Source: Diplolepis rosae
Lineage: Eukaryota > Arthropoda > Insecta > Hymenoptera > Diplolepididae
Assembly: GCA_030998225.1 (NCBI GenBank)
Contig: JAPYXD010000680.1
Location: 11,222,001-11,286,000 of the forward strand
Direction: 5' to 3'
DNA length: 64,000 nucleotides
Positions 46,824-57,983 of the stretch are shown piece by piece. A program made the position numbers and the translations under genes. The notes under the pieces were generated by a model. The model did not search any database. It had not been told where the DNA came from and saw nothing but the letters and a program-made list of their open reading frames with translations. Position 1 is the first letter of the stretch. Each line of letters starts with the position of its first letter.

Positions 46824-46861
46824 GTCGACGTTTCGACCAAAATGTTGGTCCTTATCAAGAC
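46824..46861 (-). ncRNA. Degenerate hammerhead-like motif, left arm
   Basis: On the minus strand: GTC, core TTGATAA (two changes from CTGANGA), a G, helix GACC/GGTC around an eight-base loop, GAAAC, GTC, then GAC pairing with the first GTC. With both changes in core positions, cleavage is unlikely. Confidence 0.35.
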
Positions 46862-47669
46862 TACAAAGGAATATTTAACATTATTATTTATCAGAAAAAT
46901 GAAGAAAAGATACAAACATAAATTAAAATTAAAAGAAAAACAGAAATACATACTGAAAGATAAATTTCCAATCATCTTTTTTCTTCAACACAGTGCCATG
47001 ACAAATGTCAATTTTATAGTAATCAATGTGTTTAAAAGTTTTTATAAAAATCCATGTTAAATTATAAATATGTATAAAAATCCTGCTTTGTTGATAGAGT
47101 TTTTGTAGCATAGGATTTTTTTTTTTTATAAAAAATTCATTGAAAATAAGAAAACATACAAATTGCTTGTCAACAAAGAATTGAGGTTAAAATGATAAAA
47201 CTGCGACCTGTAATATAAAAATAATATAAGAAGTATAGGTTTAACTGAATAACAGTAATAGCTTTCATACATTTGTTCGTTATTCAGTTAAACATATACT
47301 TCTTATATTATTTTTATATTATAGGTCGCAATTTTATCATTTTAACCTCAATTCTTTGTTGACAAGCAATTTGTATGTTTTCTTATTTTCAATGAATTTT
47401 TTATAAAAAAAAAAATCCTATGCTACAAAAACTCTATCAACAAAGCAGGATTTTTATACATATTTATAATTTAACATGGATTTTTATAAAAACTTTTAAA
47501 CACATTGATTACTATAAAATTGACATTTGTCATGGCACTGTGTTGAAGAAAAAAAATGATTGGAAATTTATCTTTCAGTATGTATTTCTGTTTTTCTTTT
47601 AATTTTAATTTATGTTTGTATCTTTTCTTCATTTTTCTGATAAATAATAATGTTAAATATTCCTTTGTA

Positions 47670-47707
47670 GTCTTGATAAGGACCAACATTTTGGTCGAAA
47701 CGTCGAC
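47670..47707 (+). ncRNA. Degenerate hammerhead-like motif, right arm
   Basis: GTC (47670-47672), TTGATAA (47673-47679), a G, GACC/GGTC (47681-47684 with 47693-47696), GAAAC (47697-47701), GTC (47702-47704), GAC (47705-47707). Mirror copy of 46824-46861. Confidence 0.35.
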
Positions 47708-47765
47708 GATTTTTCAATAAAATCTATACAACACTGGAAAGGCCACTTATACCTCCAAAATAGAA

Positions 47766-49189
47766 ATACCGGTAACACCACATTTTTTAATTAAACTAAT
47801 TTGTGTTATTATGTCACCTAATAATAATTGAATTAATAAATAAAAGCGTTGTAAGAACGGATTTATGACTGTCGTATTTACTTTCCGAATCGTGTCGAGT
47901 GCTGCCATCTAGTGTGAGCTTATATAAGATTTGGGATTTTTTTTATCCTCTTGTAAACTAAATTTAAAAAAACTCCTTATTATTTAAACGTTGATGTTGT
48001 TATTAAATAATTCAATTTAATTCTTTGTCATTTCATGCGTAAATTGATACTATTTACTCTTATTTGATCTTGATAAGAAAAAAGTATCGTTTTTTATTTG
48101 TATTTATTATTTTATAATAATTACATTGGTAAGAATTACTAAATTTTGTAAACTGAAAACTTAGTAGTAAAATAATTTAAAATACTGTAAATCAATGGCA
48201 TGTTTTATGTAAATTGCAACGCAATGCAAAACTTTATGCAATAAAATAATTTGGTTATTAATTTTTTATTTTTTGTTTATATATTAATTTATTTAAGTGC
48301 AACCAGATCGGTGAAGATGAAATCTCTTGAAACTTGTGCAGTAGATAACTACTTTACCGACGGGGATAATCTACCTCAAACATTTTCTTAATTTCCGACA
48401 CCATATCCAGGTTATTAATAGACATTTTACAATTTGAAAACATATTGACTATGTTAATGTGTAAAATTCATTAGACTTATAATTATTATAAAAGATAATA
48501 TTATTTTATTGACGAAATTAAATTAAATCTCAAGAATTCATTCTGTGGACATCGAATTTAAAGAAAAAATATGCCTATGTTGATAGAATAATTTTTTGAA
48601 ACAATATTATCTTAATTTAAGTAGATTTCTGATTTGAAACCAATTTCGATACAACGATAAATCATTGCATAATTTGAAACTTTTTAAAAATGCATAAAAA
48701 ACAAATTTTAATATAAAAACATGAAACTTATAGAACAATAATAAATCAATAAAATTACTTTACAGAATTATAAAAATAACAATATCGGTATGTTCGGATC
48801 AGAAAATGAATCTAAAATCGAAAAAATATACATATAATTTTTTGTTAAATGGGGAAAGGGTTCAGGTTTGTAATCAAGACAATTTTTATTCAATATTGTA
48901 CATACATATAAATACAGCTAATTAAAAGTCCAATAAATCTTTTAAGGGAAAATTAATAAATTAGATAATATTTTCATATTAAAAAGCTTTTTTAAACACA
49001 TCTTCATTTTTAGAATTTATCTGTTCCTGAAATACAATTAAATTTAAAAACAGCAATCTCTATTCACAATATTAATACTTCAATGCAATCTCTATTAATA
49101 TGATTCAATCACTGTATAGTTAGTAATTCAATTATTAAATCATCATCTGTGAAATTTGATTAAAAAATGATCAAATAAGCTATATTGCA
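47766..49189. other. AT-rich spacer, no gene seen
   Basis: No paired ends, RNA gene or coding signal recognised. Confidence 0.5.
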
Positions 49190-49538
49190 CACGGAGAAAA
49201 AAAAACTGTTGAATCAACAGATGTCATCTGCTGGAATAGGGACAGCAGTTTTTTTTTGTAATATTTATAGATTTTTCTGTTGGATCCACAGATTGTTTGT
49301 AAACTCAACAGATGAACCTGTAAAATCTACAGACATGTCTGTTAGAATTGCGGATTTCAAGAAAAAAGAGAATTCCGTAATTCTAACAGACATTTCTGTA
49401 GATTTTACAGGTTCATCTGTTGAGTTTACAAACAATCTGTGAATCCAACAGAAAAATCTGTAAATATTACAAAAAAAATCTGCTGTCCCTATTCCAGCAG
49501 ATGACATCTGTTGATTCAACAGTTTTTTTTTCTCCGTG
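49190..49538. mobile_element. Near-perfect hairpin MITE, CACGGAGAAAA ends, 349 bp
   Basis: CACGGAGAAAAAAAAACTG (49190) faces its complement ending CTCCGTG at 49538. Both arms of about 165 bp pair almost without break, with CAACAGATG/CATCTGTTG repeats inside. The 85-codon and 125-codon open frames on opposite strands are mirror images. The flanks suggest a CA duplication. Confidence 0.9.
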
Positions 49539-50965
49539 CACAAAAGAAATACTTGTGTCAAAATAACTTTGAAATTCAGAAATTTAAAATAAAAACAATA
49601 GACATTACATTTCAGTTTTTTTTTAAATCTATAATCACACAAATAATTTACACAATTAGAGTGTTATTTGGTCCCATGTAGAGTCGCGTGGCATGTCATC
49701 CGTAAGATACCTGTAGAGACGAGCTTCTGATATCTACAATTCTACAAAAGCCCGGATCTACAGGGTAGATCACGAATGTGCCTAGCTATTAACCATTTCC
49801 AGTATCTGATTCCGAACATCTAAAAAAAGAAGAAATTTATTATCAACATGTATATATTTTTTATTTTCTAAAAGTTTAATACTGCTTAGAACATTGTATA
49901 ATACATTTATTTTTATTAAAAATCCTGAATAATTTTTCGAAAATTCTATAAAATTAGAATTAACTTTAAAAATAAATTGAAATATATTTTATTATTTAAA
50001 TAATAAAATTACAATACTATAGTTATTAATATAGATTGTAAGTAATTAAAAATTACAACGAGAAATGTCTTATAAGGTTTCAAAATTTTCACAAATTTGA
50101 TTCAAATTAAAGAAAATACTTGCAAAAATGCAAACATTTTCAATAAAAAGTAAAAGATGTATTTTATTGTTACTAAAAATTTCATATTTTTCAAGTAAGT
50201 CCCTAAATTAATCTCAACTTTAGTAATATTTGAAATAAAAGTTGCTCAGTGTAGTTACCATAAAATGAGGACAAAATTATTGATTCTATTGACATCCTTT
50301 AAAAATAAAAATTAAACATACCATCGATTGTGAATTGGTGACGTCATTTAATATACAGGACGTGACCGAGCACGCGCATCCTCAATACGTGATTAAAGGA
50401 AGTCACGAATAGTGACTTTAGGAGCCTGACGTGACTGCATATTTAGGATTTAGCATATGAATGATTTTTTATCCGAAGATTAAAGCTGTAATGACTGCCT
50501 ATCACAAAAGTGATCCATTTCAAAAGATTTTAGTCATTTTTACCTGCAAAACAAAGAATTATTCTTAAAATCCATTAACATAAACTTTGGAACTGCTCGC
50601 ATAATACATCTTATGCTGTGAAAAAAGATTTTCTACACCTTCAGAATTTTTGAAAAGAATCAATTTTTATGAAATTTAAAAAAAAATTGAAATCATTTTG
50701 TTTATTGGAAATCATTATTCGAGCAGTTTTTGTAGAGGGCCCAATTATTTTCATCCTCCCCTGATAATTAACATCTAATCTATACATTCATCTCAATCGG
50801 TATGTAATTTAATTTGTAAATCTTCCCTCTATAATCTTCATCCAACATAATTAAAAATATTAGAGTGATAGTATCATCAAGCATGAATAATATAAAAAAT
50901 ATTGTATCATGCGGATATCAATTATTTTCAAAAAGGTCCTTTACATTTGCAATTATATAAAAATT
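49539..50965. other. AT-rich spacer, no gene seen
   Basis: No coding signal or paired repeat recognised. Confidence 0.5.
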
Positions 50966-51237
50966 CACGGAAAAAATAGTTACAGAAACTTTACTCAACT
51001 TTCGACAAAGTTGGAACCTATCGACAAGTTGGAGATTATTTAACGTTATCGTAATAATTTGTAACCTACCAAATGTTAAAGAATGCATCACTGTTCGGTA
51101 AACTTTAAAAATGTAGAGTAAAGTTTGAAAATGTACGTCACAATTTATTATAATAAAATTAAATAATATGCAACTTGACCATGTGTTCTAACTTTGTTCA
51201 AAAGTTGAGTAAAGTTTCTCGAACTATTTTTCTCTGT
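50966..51237. mobile_element. MITE with CACGGAAAAAATAGTT ends
   Basis: The left end CACGGAAAAAATAGTTACAG, then AAACTTTACTCAACTT, faces AAGTTGAGTAAAGTTTC and GAACTATTTTTCTCTG. The termini resemble 58434-58684. The target duplication is unclear. Confidence 0.7.
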
Positions 51238-51779
51238 CTGGCAACGAATCATGACACAAACACTAAAAACCTGATACTGACACATATCACACTTCCAGAA
51301 TTTACAGCAATTGCTCTGATGAATAGTTACTCTTGTTTCGAAGGCGAGAATCGATCTACTGAAACTTTTTGATATAACTACAATTTCTATCTTCAAGAAG
51401 TCTGAATTTTCTGCAAAGAGTCGAGGTTTGAGATTCAAAAGATCCATTTGTCAATACGGGTCGCGCGGCTGAGACGCCGGAGGTCGAGACGCCGGAGGTA
51501 TAGAGAATGAAATCCAGACCCAGACATGCAACAAGCAAAACTTCGGAAATGGGGTTGGGGAAGGGAGAAACAAACAAGATTTGCATCAAAGACATAAAAT
51601 AAGATTTTACTTAAAAAAATAATTTCAAGCATTAAAAACAACTAATTTATACAAGAAATTGAGATAAAATACCAATTCAAATAAATAAAATTATAAATTA
51701 CTCTTTTAAAAGCATTGCTTATCAAGATTATCAAAAAATGCGAAATTAATTCCCTGACCGACTTTTAAAAAATTATCAC
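51238..51779. other. Spacer with short direct repeat, no gene seen
   Basis: GAGACGCCGGAGGT occurs twice in a row near 51470-51500. Overlapping short frames on both strands show no domain. Confidence 0.45.
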
Positions 51780-52120
51780 TTAATAGTATATTGTGAAATT
51801 AGGGGAAAAATTGTATTTTGCGAGTGTGAAATTTGATGCCCGAGCAAAGCGAGGCTAACAATCACACGAGTAAAATAAATATTTTTTCCCTATATTTTTT
51901 CTACTAGAGGGTCAGAGAATGGATTTGTTTGCTCCGCGTGGGGCAATAAAATCCACTTTATGACCCGCTAGTAGAAATAGTACATTGTACAACTAGGGAA
52001 AAATAAATGTTTTTTCCGTGATGCACACGATTTTTTTTCTACTATAGGGTCAGAAAGTGGATTTGTTTGCCCCGCACGGGGCAATAAAGTCTACTTTATG
52101 GCCCGCTAGTAGAAAAAATA
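51780..52120. repeat. GGGGCA-hairpin satellite units, second cluster
   Basis: Two imperfect palindromic units (near 51893-51980 and 52015-52115) match the cluster at 38970-40210, preceded by the TAGTATATTGTG linker and a diverged copy of the GAGCAAAGCGAGG segment. Confidence 0.8.
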
Positions 52121-52886
52121 ATATATTTCCTCAGTCGAATCTAAAAAAAAAAACAGTGCAAAATTCATGATGAAAATCTCGATTTCAACAAATAAACTTT
52201 CAATTGATCAAAATTTATGCAACTTTTCTAAATTGTGAATTTGTTAACGTGAAATTTGAAAAAACCGAAAATGTGCCAAAGCAAGGTAAAATAAAAAATA
52301 CTTTGCTTCACTAGGAAATCACTGAACCACACTGAATCTCAGATTTAACTTCACGACATGAATATAATTTACGGTTCAGGTCACAAGAGTCTTGCATTTT
52401 TGCATGTGTGCGTCTATCCAAAGAAAGTGCAGGTGCATTTAAGGGGATGAAAACACTGAAGAAAAGTGGATGCGAAAAAAATGTTTCTATGTACTGGATG
52501 ACTGGAGATCCGCGAGGCGACTCTTGGCTCTGAGAATGCTTCACTGGATGTTGCGTTACCCTGGAGTTGAGAAGAAGATGCTGAGGATGATTGTCCGGAC
52601 GCGACGCAAGTTTTAGGACAACGCCCCTCTTGGAGCGGCCTCTAGACTATCCTTTTCAGCGCGGAAGTGAAGGAATTGCGATTCCTTTGAAATCCTGTGA
52701 ATCGCGAAGTGGGTGGCGGCGTCTCTTCTCGTCGGCTTTCATCGTGGATGCCCGGGGCAAGTTCGTCAGGGGGATGTTGGATTCTGCGATGATTGGACCA
52801 CGCACACCCTTCACTCCACCACGTGGGGTTAGCCACTCTCAGGACCGTCATAACTTGCGGTCTTTTTGCTCTGATTTTTCCATTAA
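52121..52886. other. Less AT-rich stretch, unrecognised
   Basis: From 52500 to 52860 the DNA is clearly richer in G and C and stays open for 119 codons on the plus strand (52591-52950), but without an ATG near the start. I recognise no domain. It could be an exon or an unannotated repeat. Confidence 0.3.
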
Positions 52887-53478
52887 GGGGTTAAGGGCAG
52901 TCAGATTTTTCGAAAAAGCGAATTGTTTTTTTTGCATTTTAATTAAGTAGAGTATTACGAAAATATTTTTTGAAAATTTCGAGTTGATCCAATTAATAGT
53001 TTTAAAGATATTCTCAAATAATAGTATATTAGTGTGATATACGTATATTTAAGTGCGAAACTTTGAATGCGTTTTTCTCAAAACTAGTGCTTAATCAAAG
53101 GATTTTTTTTAGGCAAAACTTTTTTTTATGAATCATAAGCGAGCGCTTTTTTCACTCAAAATTCATAAGTAAACTTTCAGAGGCCGTGATTCTGCTTGAT
53201 TTGAAACAAAGGTTCGATTGAGCACTTAATAAAGTATTAAAATAATGATTTTTTTTGTTTCATTGATTTTAGATAAACTAGTAAGAATTACTGATGGTCA
53301 AAAACTTAGTCAAAAACTTAGTCAAAAATTAATTATTTTATTTGAAATTTTCATGAAAATTAATTTAAATATAATGAAAAACTTGGTATTATATATTAAA
53401 CAAAAAACATTTTACCACAGTTCGAAAAAAATTATTGAAAATGTCTATTTTTTCACGCCTTTGACTACCCGTGACCCC
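52887..53478. mobile_element. TTAA MITE, GGGGTTAAGGGCAGTCA ends
   Basis: The left end GGGGTTAAGGGCAGTCA follows TTAA (52883-52886). The right end TGACTACCCGTGACCCC precedes TTCA (53479-53482), a one-base variant of TTAA. The interior is AT-rich without a transposase. Confidence 0.65.
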
Positions 53479-54525
53479 TTCAGCAAGAGGTTCCTTGAAA
53501 ATGTATTCGTAATTTTTTTCCCAAATAATTAAAATGATTAATGATAAATAATCTTCAATGTCGAAATATGAATTATGTATATTTATCTCTATATAAAGAA
53601 TATAATGATCGTGCAGATTACGATGTGTATTGTACCCACTACTACATTTTATTCTACAAAAGGGGATAAATATCTTGCCGGTAATCGGTACAATATTTTT
53701 TCTGCATTTAAACAAATGTATTTCTGTTTAAAATTCAGCATTTAGTGGAAACTAATGATCTAATAAATTTCTTCTTTAAAAAAATATTCGGCCCACGCTC
53801 TCCCTTTATCAAATAATTATAATCGATTTATGTGTTTGTGTTAAACAATCAGAGGTCTTCACTGCTAGAAATTTCTGTATTAAACTTCCATTACATGTAA
53901 TGGAAGTTTTTTTCAGTAACGTATATTAAATTTAAAATTAGGGTTTAAAATTAAATTTAAAATACTTAAATCTTAAAAATAGAAACTTTCATTTGAATTT
54001 GAATACACATGTGTATATATTTTAATAACGTTTATTAATTTTAATATAATTTTATTGAAAAGTTATTAAATTCAATATGAAAGTATATTAATTTTTTATA
54101 ATATAAAAATCTATTAATTTTAATTTACCTCTTCTATATTAAAGTCTATTAAAATTAATAAGATTTTTAACAGTCTATTGTCAATCTCGCTTGAATTTTT
54201 GTCTCAATCAAAATACGAACCAATCATCTAAATTAAATTTAGTAAGAAGTCGTGCACCCTCATTTAGTGAAAATATTTACTAATTTTCTAGTAACATTTC
54301 ACAATATGTCAAATGGATCTAATTCAAGAGAAATTTTATTTAATGATTGTAAAAAAAATTCACCTCGAAAGGATCATAAATATTAAATCTGCAAAGAAAC
54401 CGTCTGTAAATACAGTCTGGAATCTGATAAGAGAGGTCATGGACCGAAGGTAAGGAGACATTTTGGCACGATCCTGATTTCGCGAGAATTCGGGTAAACT
54501 CGTGAGCTTTCGGCGAGATCCTTTG
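53479..54525. other. AT-rich spacer with a 28-bp perfect palindrome
   Basis: 53882-53909 is a perfect palindrome with half-site AAACTTCCATTACA. The rest is AT-rich without coding signal. Confidence 0.5.
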
Positions 54526-54960
54526 CCCCCCCCCCCCTACCCTCCAGCTATCCCGGGCACCCTTCGTTCATCTCATCATCTTTTCGCGCTCATAGCCAGC
54601 ATATCTGGAGCCCGCAGCTCACCATGTTGCTTTTCGAGAAATCGGTACAGTTTGTCCTTCTTCCTCGGGTGAGCCAAAACGACATCGTATCCTACCCCTC
54701 CGCTTTTCCTCCTTCGTTTCCCGACGTATTGATCGGCCTTGGTCCTGAACCGGAGGCTGATGAGAGTAAAGGAGAAGAAAGGATAGAGGGAAAAGGAGGG
54801 AAGGAAGTTGACAAGGACGGACCTTGCGCAGTCGAAAATGGTCGAGAGAGAGAAAAATGAGGTCTGTTTGATAAGGGGTAAAGGGGGGATGGGGTTGGGG
54901 TGAGAAAAAGGAACAATTTCACTCGATAAATCGCTACCGCGCCTGCCACTCATCTCGTCA
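54526..54960. other. Purine/pyrimidine-skewed, GC-richer stretch
   Basis: A C homopolymer (54526-54538) is followed by DNA with strong GA skew (54750-54910). A 125-codon open frame starting with ATG on the minus strand (54576-54953) contains a basic KRRRKSGG segment and has no known relatives; the plus strand is also open. The skew alone can keep frames open, so I do not call a gene. Confidence 0.35.
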
Positions 54961-55317
54961 TAACATCATTTCCGTCTAACACGCCACTCAAACACCTCTC
55001 TGTCGTTTTCTACTTGCTTCCAATATGTCTTCTTTGGTTTGGCACTAGATCCCAACTTTTCCTTATCCTAGTTGGCACGGACATCCCGATCAGTCGAGCG
55101 CTTCCTGCACTTTAAATTCCAGATGATTTACACCCTGAAGATGTACAGTTTTGTTCAGAAGTACCTTCAACTATACTTTTCATCAATCAGAAAATGCTTC
55201 TTATCATGACGAAAAATCCTTTGATACCATTTTTTATTCATTCATTCAAGCAATCTTTTAATTAGACGAATGGAATTATTTTTAGTAGTTGGAGAATCTC
55301 AATGTTAAATTCATTAA
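54961..55317. other. Spacer, no gene seen
   Basis: No coding signal or paired repeat recognised. Confidence 0.45.
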
Positions 55318-55936
55318 GGTAGTTATCGTAAAAAACAGGTCTCTGGAAAAAATGTTTTTTTAATGATTTTTAGAGTTGAAATGATATTGCCAGTTGTGTT
55401 TTATAGAAGAAAAAATGTTCAACTTACGAAAAATAATACTTTAATAATGTTTTTTTTGTGGTAGAATTTTTCCTTACTATCGCCTCTTACCAATTTTTTT
55501 AGAAATTATTGGATTTTCATAGATTATCGCTTATTTTTCGGATACAATATTCTCTACAGCTCTCCTTTTTCAAATTATGAAAATAATTGAGAAAATATTC
55601 AAATATAGTTATTTGAACAAAAAAATTATTTTAATGATTTCAGCCACTCAGAACTGGATCATTCCATTTCGGATCGATGGAGCCATTCGGGTCGATGTCA
55701 CCGTATCGCGTCAAAGTCGCAAAATAAGTTCTACATTAAAATGTAAGAGACACGTATTTTTTCTTTTTGCTTAAAAATTTGTTTTTTCTGAGTTATCGCG
55801 ATTTTAATTTTGGCTGTCAAAAGTGATGTAACCTCACTCAATCAGGAATTTTTTTTTCAACTCGTTATAACTTTCACAAAAATTATTATTATTTTAAAGA
55901 ATTTGAAAATCTTTCTGTGGAAAAAATGACGCTTTC

Positions 55937-56007
55937 GACTGCGCTGGGATTCGAGCCCAGGTCTTTCGATTGCCGGTCGACTGCTCTGACCACTGAGCTA
56001 CACAGGC
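55937..56007 (-). pseudogene. tRNA-like sequence, copy 1
   Basis: On the minus strand the 71 nt begin GCCTGTG. They include an A box (TAGCTCAGTGG), a D stem GCTC/GAGC, an anticodon arm TCGA/TCGA around CCGGCAA, and a T arm CTGGG/CCCAG with B box GGCTCGAATCC (one change from GGTTCGAATCC). The acceptor stem has one mismatch. The anticodon position reads GGC, and base 33 is C instead of the invariant T. It is thus a tRNA-derived pseudogene or SINE head rather than a working tRNA. Confidence 0.65.
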
Positions 56008-56276
56008 GTCCGACATCCCTTTCTCCACAGGAAGATCTCCTTATATCGCCTAGTGGCTCAGCCTTGCGGCTGTAAATGATTTCAAATTAATTAGTTGAGT
56101 TTGAAATTTTTGTCACTGCCTACATTATCGGAGGATCACTAGTCGCGTGTCAGATAGGATACGTTGTCGACAGGTGTCCTCGTAGACAATTTCAAACTCT
56201 TATATCGCAAATAATGCAAATAAATTTAATATTTTAAAGAATTTGAAAATCTTTCTGTGGAAAAAATGACGCTTTC

Positions 56277-56347
56277 GACTGCGCTGGGATTCGAGCCCAG
56301 GTCTTTCGATTGCCGGTCGACTGCTCTGACCACTGAGCTACACAGGC
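56277..56347 (-). pseudogene. tRNA-like sequence, copy 2
   Basis: Identical to 55937-56007, as part of the repeated 223-bp segment. Confidence 0.65.
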
Positions 56348-56680
56348 GTCCGACATCCCTTTCTCCACAGGAAGATCTCCTTATATCGCCTAGTGGCTCA
56401 GCCTTGCGGCTGTAAATGATTTCAAATTAATTAGTTGAGTTTGAAATTTTTGTATTGAAAACAAAAAATGGGGAAAAAAATTTGGAATTTCAAATAATTA
56501 GGTTTGAATATTTTTTCCATTATTTTCGTATTTAGAAACAGTAGAGATGTAGAGAATATTTCATCCGAAAAAATAAACGATGATTTATGAAAATCTACTC
56601 ATTTTTAAAAAATTGGTAAGAAGCGATAGGAAAGAAAAATTATATTACAAAAAACATTAAAGGTATCAATTCTTTATCGA

Positions 56681-57590
56681 AAATCTGTTTCCCTAAAAGA
56701 TCTCTCTTTCTTGTGAAATATTAAGTAATCAAAAGATAAAAAGTTCCGAAGTCAAAATCCATTTTCCTTAAAAATGATTTGAAATCACCGCATATTCTAA
56801 TTTACAGACTCTAGTCGCTATTTATAATAATTAGGCATCTGGAATAAATATATTTTAATTTCTTTTAAAGTCCAAATGTGCAAAATCAAACATTTATTTT
56901 CTTCGTTTTCTACTAAAAAATTCATTATCTTTTTTCTAACTTTCAAAAAAATTATAGTTTGTTATCACATGTTATTAATTTTTCAAATCTAAAACTTTAC
57001 ATAAAAATGCCTCCTACACTTTCATGCGGGTAGGAAAATTATCAAAAATTTTAACTGAATTTCCAACACAACTCCAACTCCAACACAAGAAAATATGTTG
57101 ATTTATTGTCTCAACTCTTTTTCTATTTTGATAAAAACAAATAACATTTATTGAAAACTTTCTAAAAAATTCTTTTATGCAGTAAGTAATTTTCCACTGT
57201 GAATTTATTCAAAATAGAATATCAATAGTTTCCTATAAAGATTCAGAAAAAAAGTTAAAATTATGTTTATTGTAAAAATAAACAGTTTCTCTAATATTCT
57301 AATTTCAACCTTCAATTAAAATTAATTTTGTGTCTAAAATATAATCTAATACAAATTGAAGGATATGTTTTCTGAGCAGAACTGTACAGCATTTTTCAGA
57401 AATAAGAGTTTTCAGACTGAACTAGATAGTCGTTGACACCCGATTCTCGCATGACAGAGCACCTCGTTTACTCCGAACAAGTTGTTTCTACTTAAAACTT
57501 TTTTGCTAGACAAAATAACTTTTATAGCATTCCGAATTCATTCCTCAAAATTTAATAAGCATAATTTGAAACAAATCAAAATTGATCCCC
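56681..57590. other. AT-rich spacer, no gene seen
   Basis: No coding signal or paired repeat recognised. Confidence 0.5.
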
Positions 57591-57970
57591 CATTGAGAAA
57601 AAAGATTTGATTAAATGAAAGAAAATAATGTATTTTAAAGGCTCTTTTTGATTCAAAGAAAAGATTTATCTAAATCAAATAACATTTGTTTAATTCAAAC
57701 AAAATATCTTTGCGCCAAATAAATATTTTTTCAAACCAAAAAATTTTTCTTCAAAACAAAGAAATTAATGCATTAATATATGGTCGAAGATATAATTTGT
57801 TTAATTTAAGGCAGAAATTTATTTGATTTGAACTAATTTTTATTTGATTCAAAGATACTTTGTTTGAATCAAACAAATTTCATTTCATTCAAATAAATCA
57901 TTTCTCTAAATCAAAGAAAGTCTTTTAAATAAATAATTTTCTTTGATTCAATCAAATCTTTTTCTGAGTG
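57591..57970. mobile_element. MITE, CATTGAGAAAAAAGATTTG ends, 380 bp
   Basis: The left end CATTGAGAAAAAAGATTTG faces CAAATCTTTTTCTGAGTG ending at 57970. The interior is almost wholly TTTGATT/AATCAAA repeats, able to fold on itself. The target duplication is unclear. Confidence 0.78.
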
Positions 57971-57983
57971 ATTTGAAATAATA

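Larger units (their letters stand above)
46760..47765. repeat. 1.0-kb near-perfect palindrome with hammerhead-like ends
   Basis: The arms run from about 46760 to 47246 and from about 47276 to 47765 around a roughly 30-bp centre. They are almost identical, so a 72-codon and a 60-codon open frame each appear twice in mirror image; neither resembles a known protein. A hammerhead-like motif lies about 60 bp inside each end, facing outward (46824-46861 minus, 47670-47707 plus), the same geometry as in 33955-35490. The sequence is otherwise unrelated to that palindrome. Confidence 0.9.
55891..56453 (-). repeat. Direct repeat of 223 bp with tRNA-like unit
   Basis: 55891-56113 and 56231-56453 look identical base for base, separated by 117 bp of unrelated DNA, so the period is 340 bp. 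Each copy holds a tRNA-like gene on the minus strand (55937-56007 and 56277-56347), framed by CCTGTGGAGAAAG and a near-complement, so the tRNA-like body sits on a stem. The pattern repeat-spacer-repeat fits an incomplete tandem duplication or a miniature element with terminal repeats. Confidence 0.9.
55318..56680. mobile_element. TTAA MITE (GGTAG family), right end truncated
   Basis: The left end GGTAGTTATCGTAAAAAACA follows TTAA (55314-55317) and shares CAGGTCTCTGGAAAAAA with 36446-37286. The left arm 55440-55570 pairs with 56510-56670 (for example ACCAATTTTTT and AAAAAATTGGT). The outer 120 bp of the right arm are missing. The interior carries the repeated tRNA-like segment at 55891-56453. 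Confidence 0.65.

Noticed and set aside
46842..47689. Pairs of 72-codon and 60-codon open frames
   Set aside because: They are mirror images in the second palindrome, Lys- and Phe-rich as expected of AT-rich DNA.
49185..49642. 85-codon and 125-codon frames with shared protein sequence
   Set aside because: A by-product of the hairpin MITE; the frames run through both arms.
54576..54953. 125-codon minus-strand frame with a basic segment
   Set aside because: GA skew keeps several frames open on both strands; no domain or splice support.
55937..56347. Two functional tRNA-Ala genes
   Set aside because: Base 33 is C, the acceptor stem has a mismatch, and a GGC anticodon is not expected for alanine in eukaryotes.
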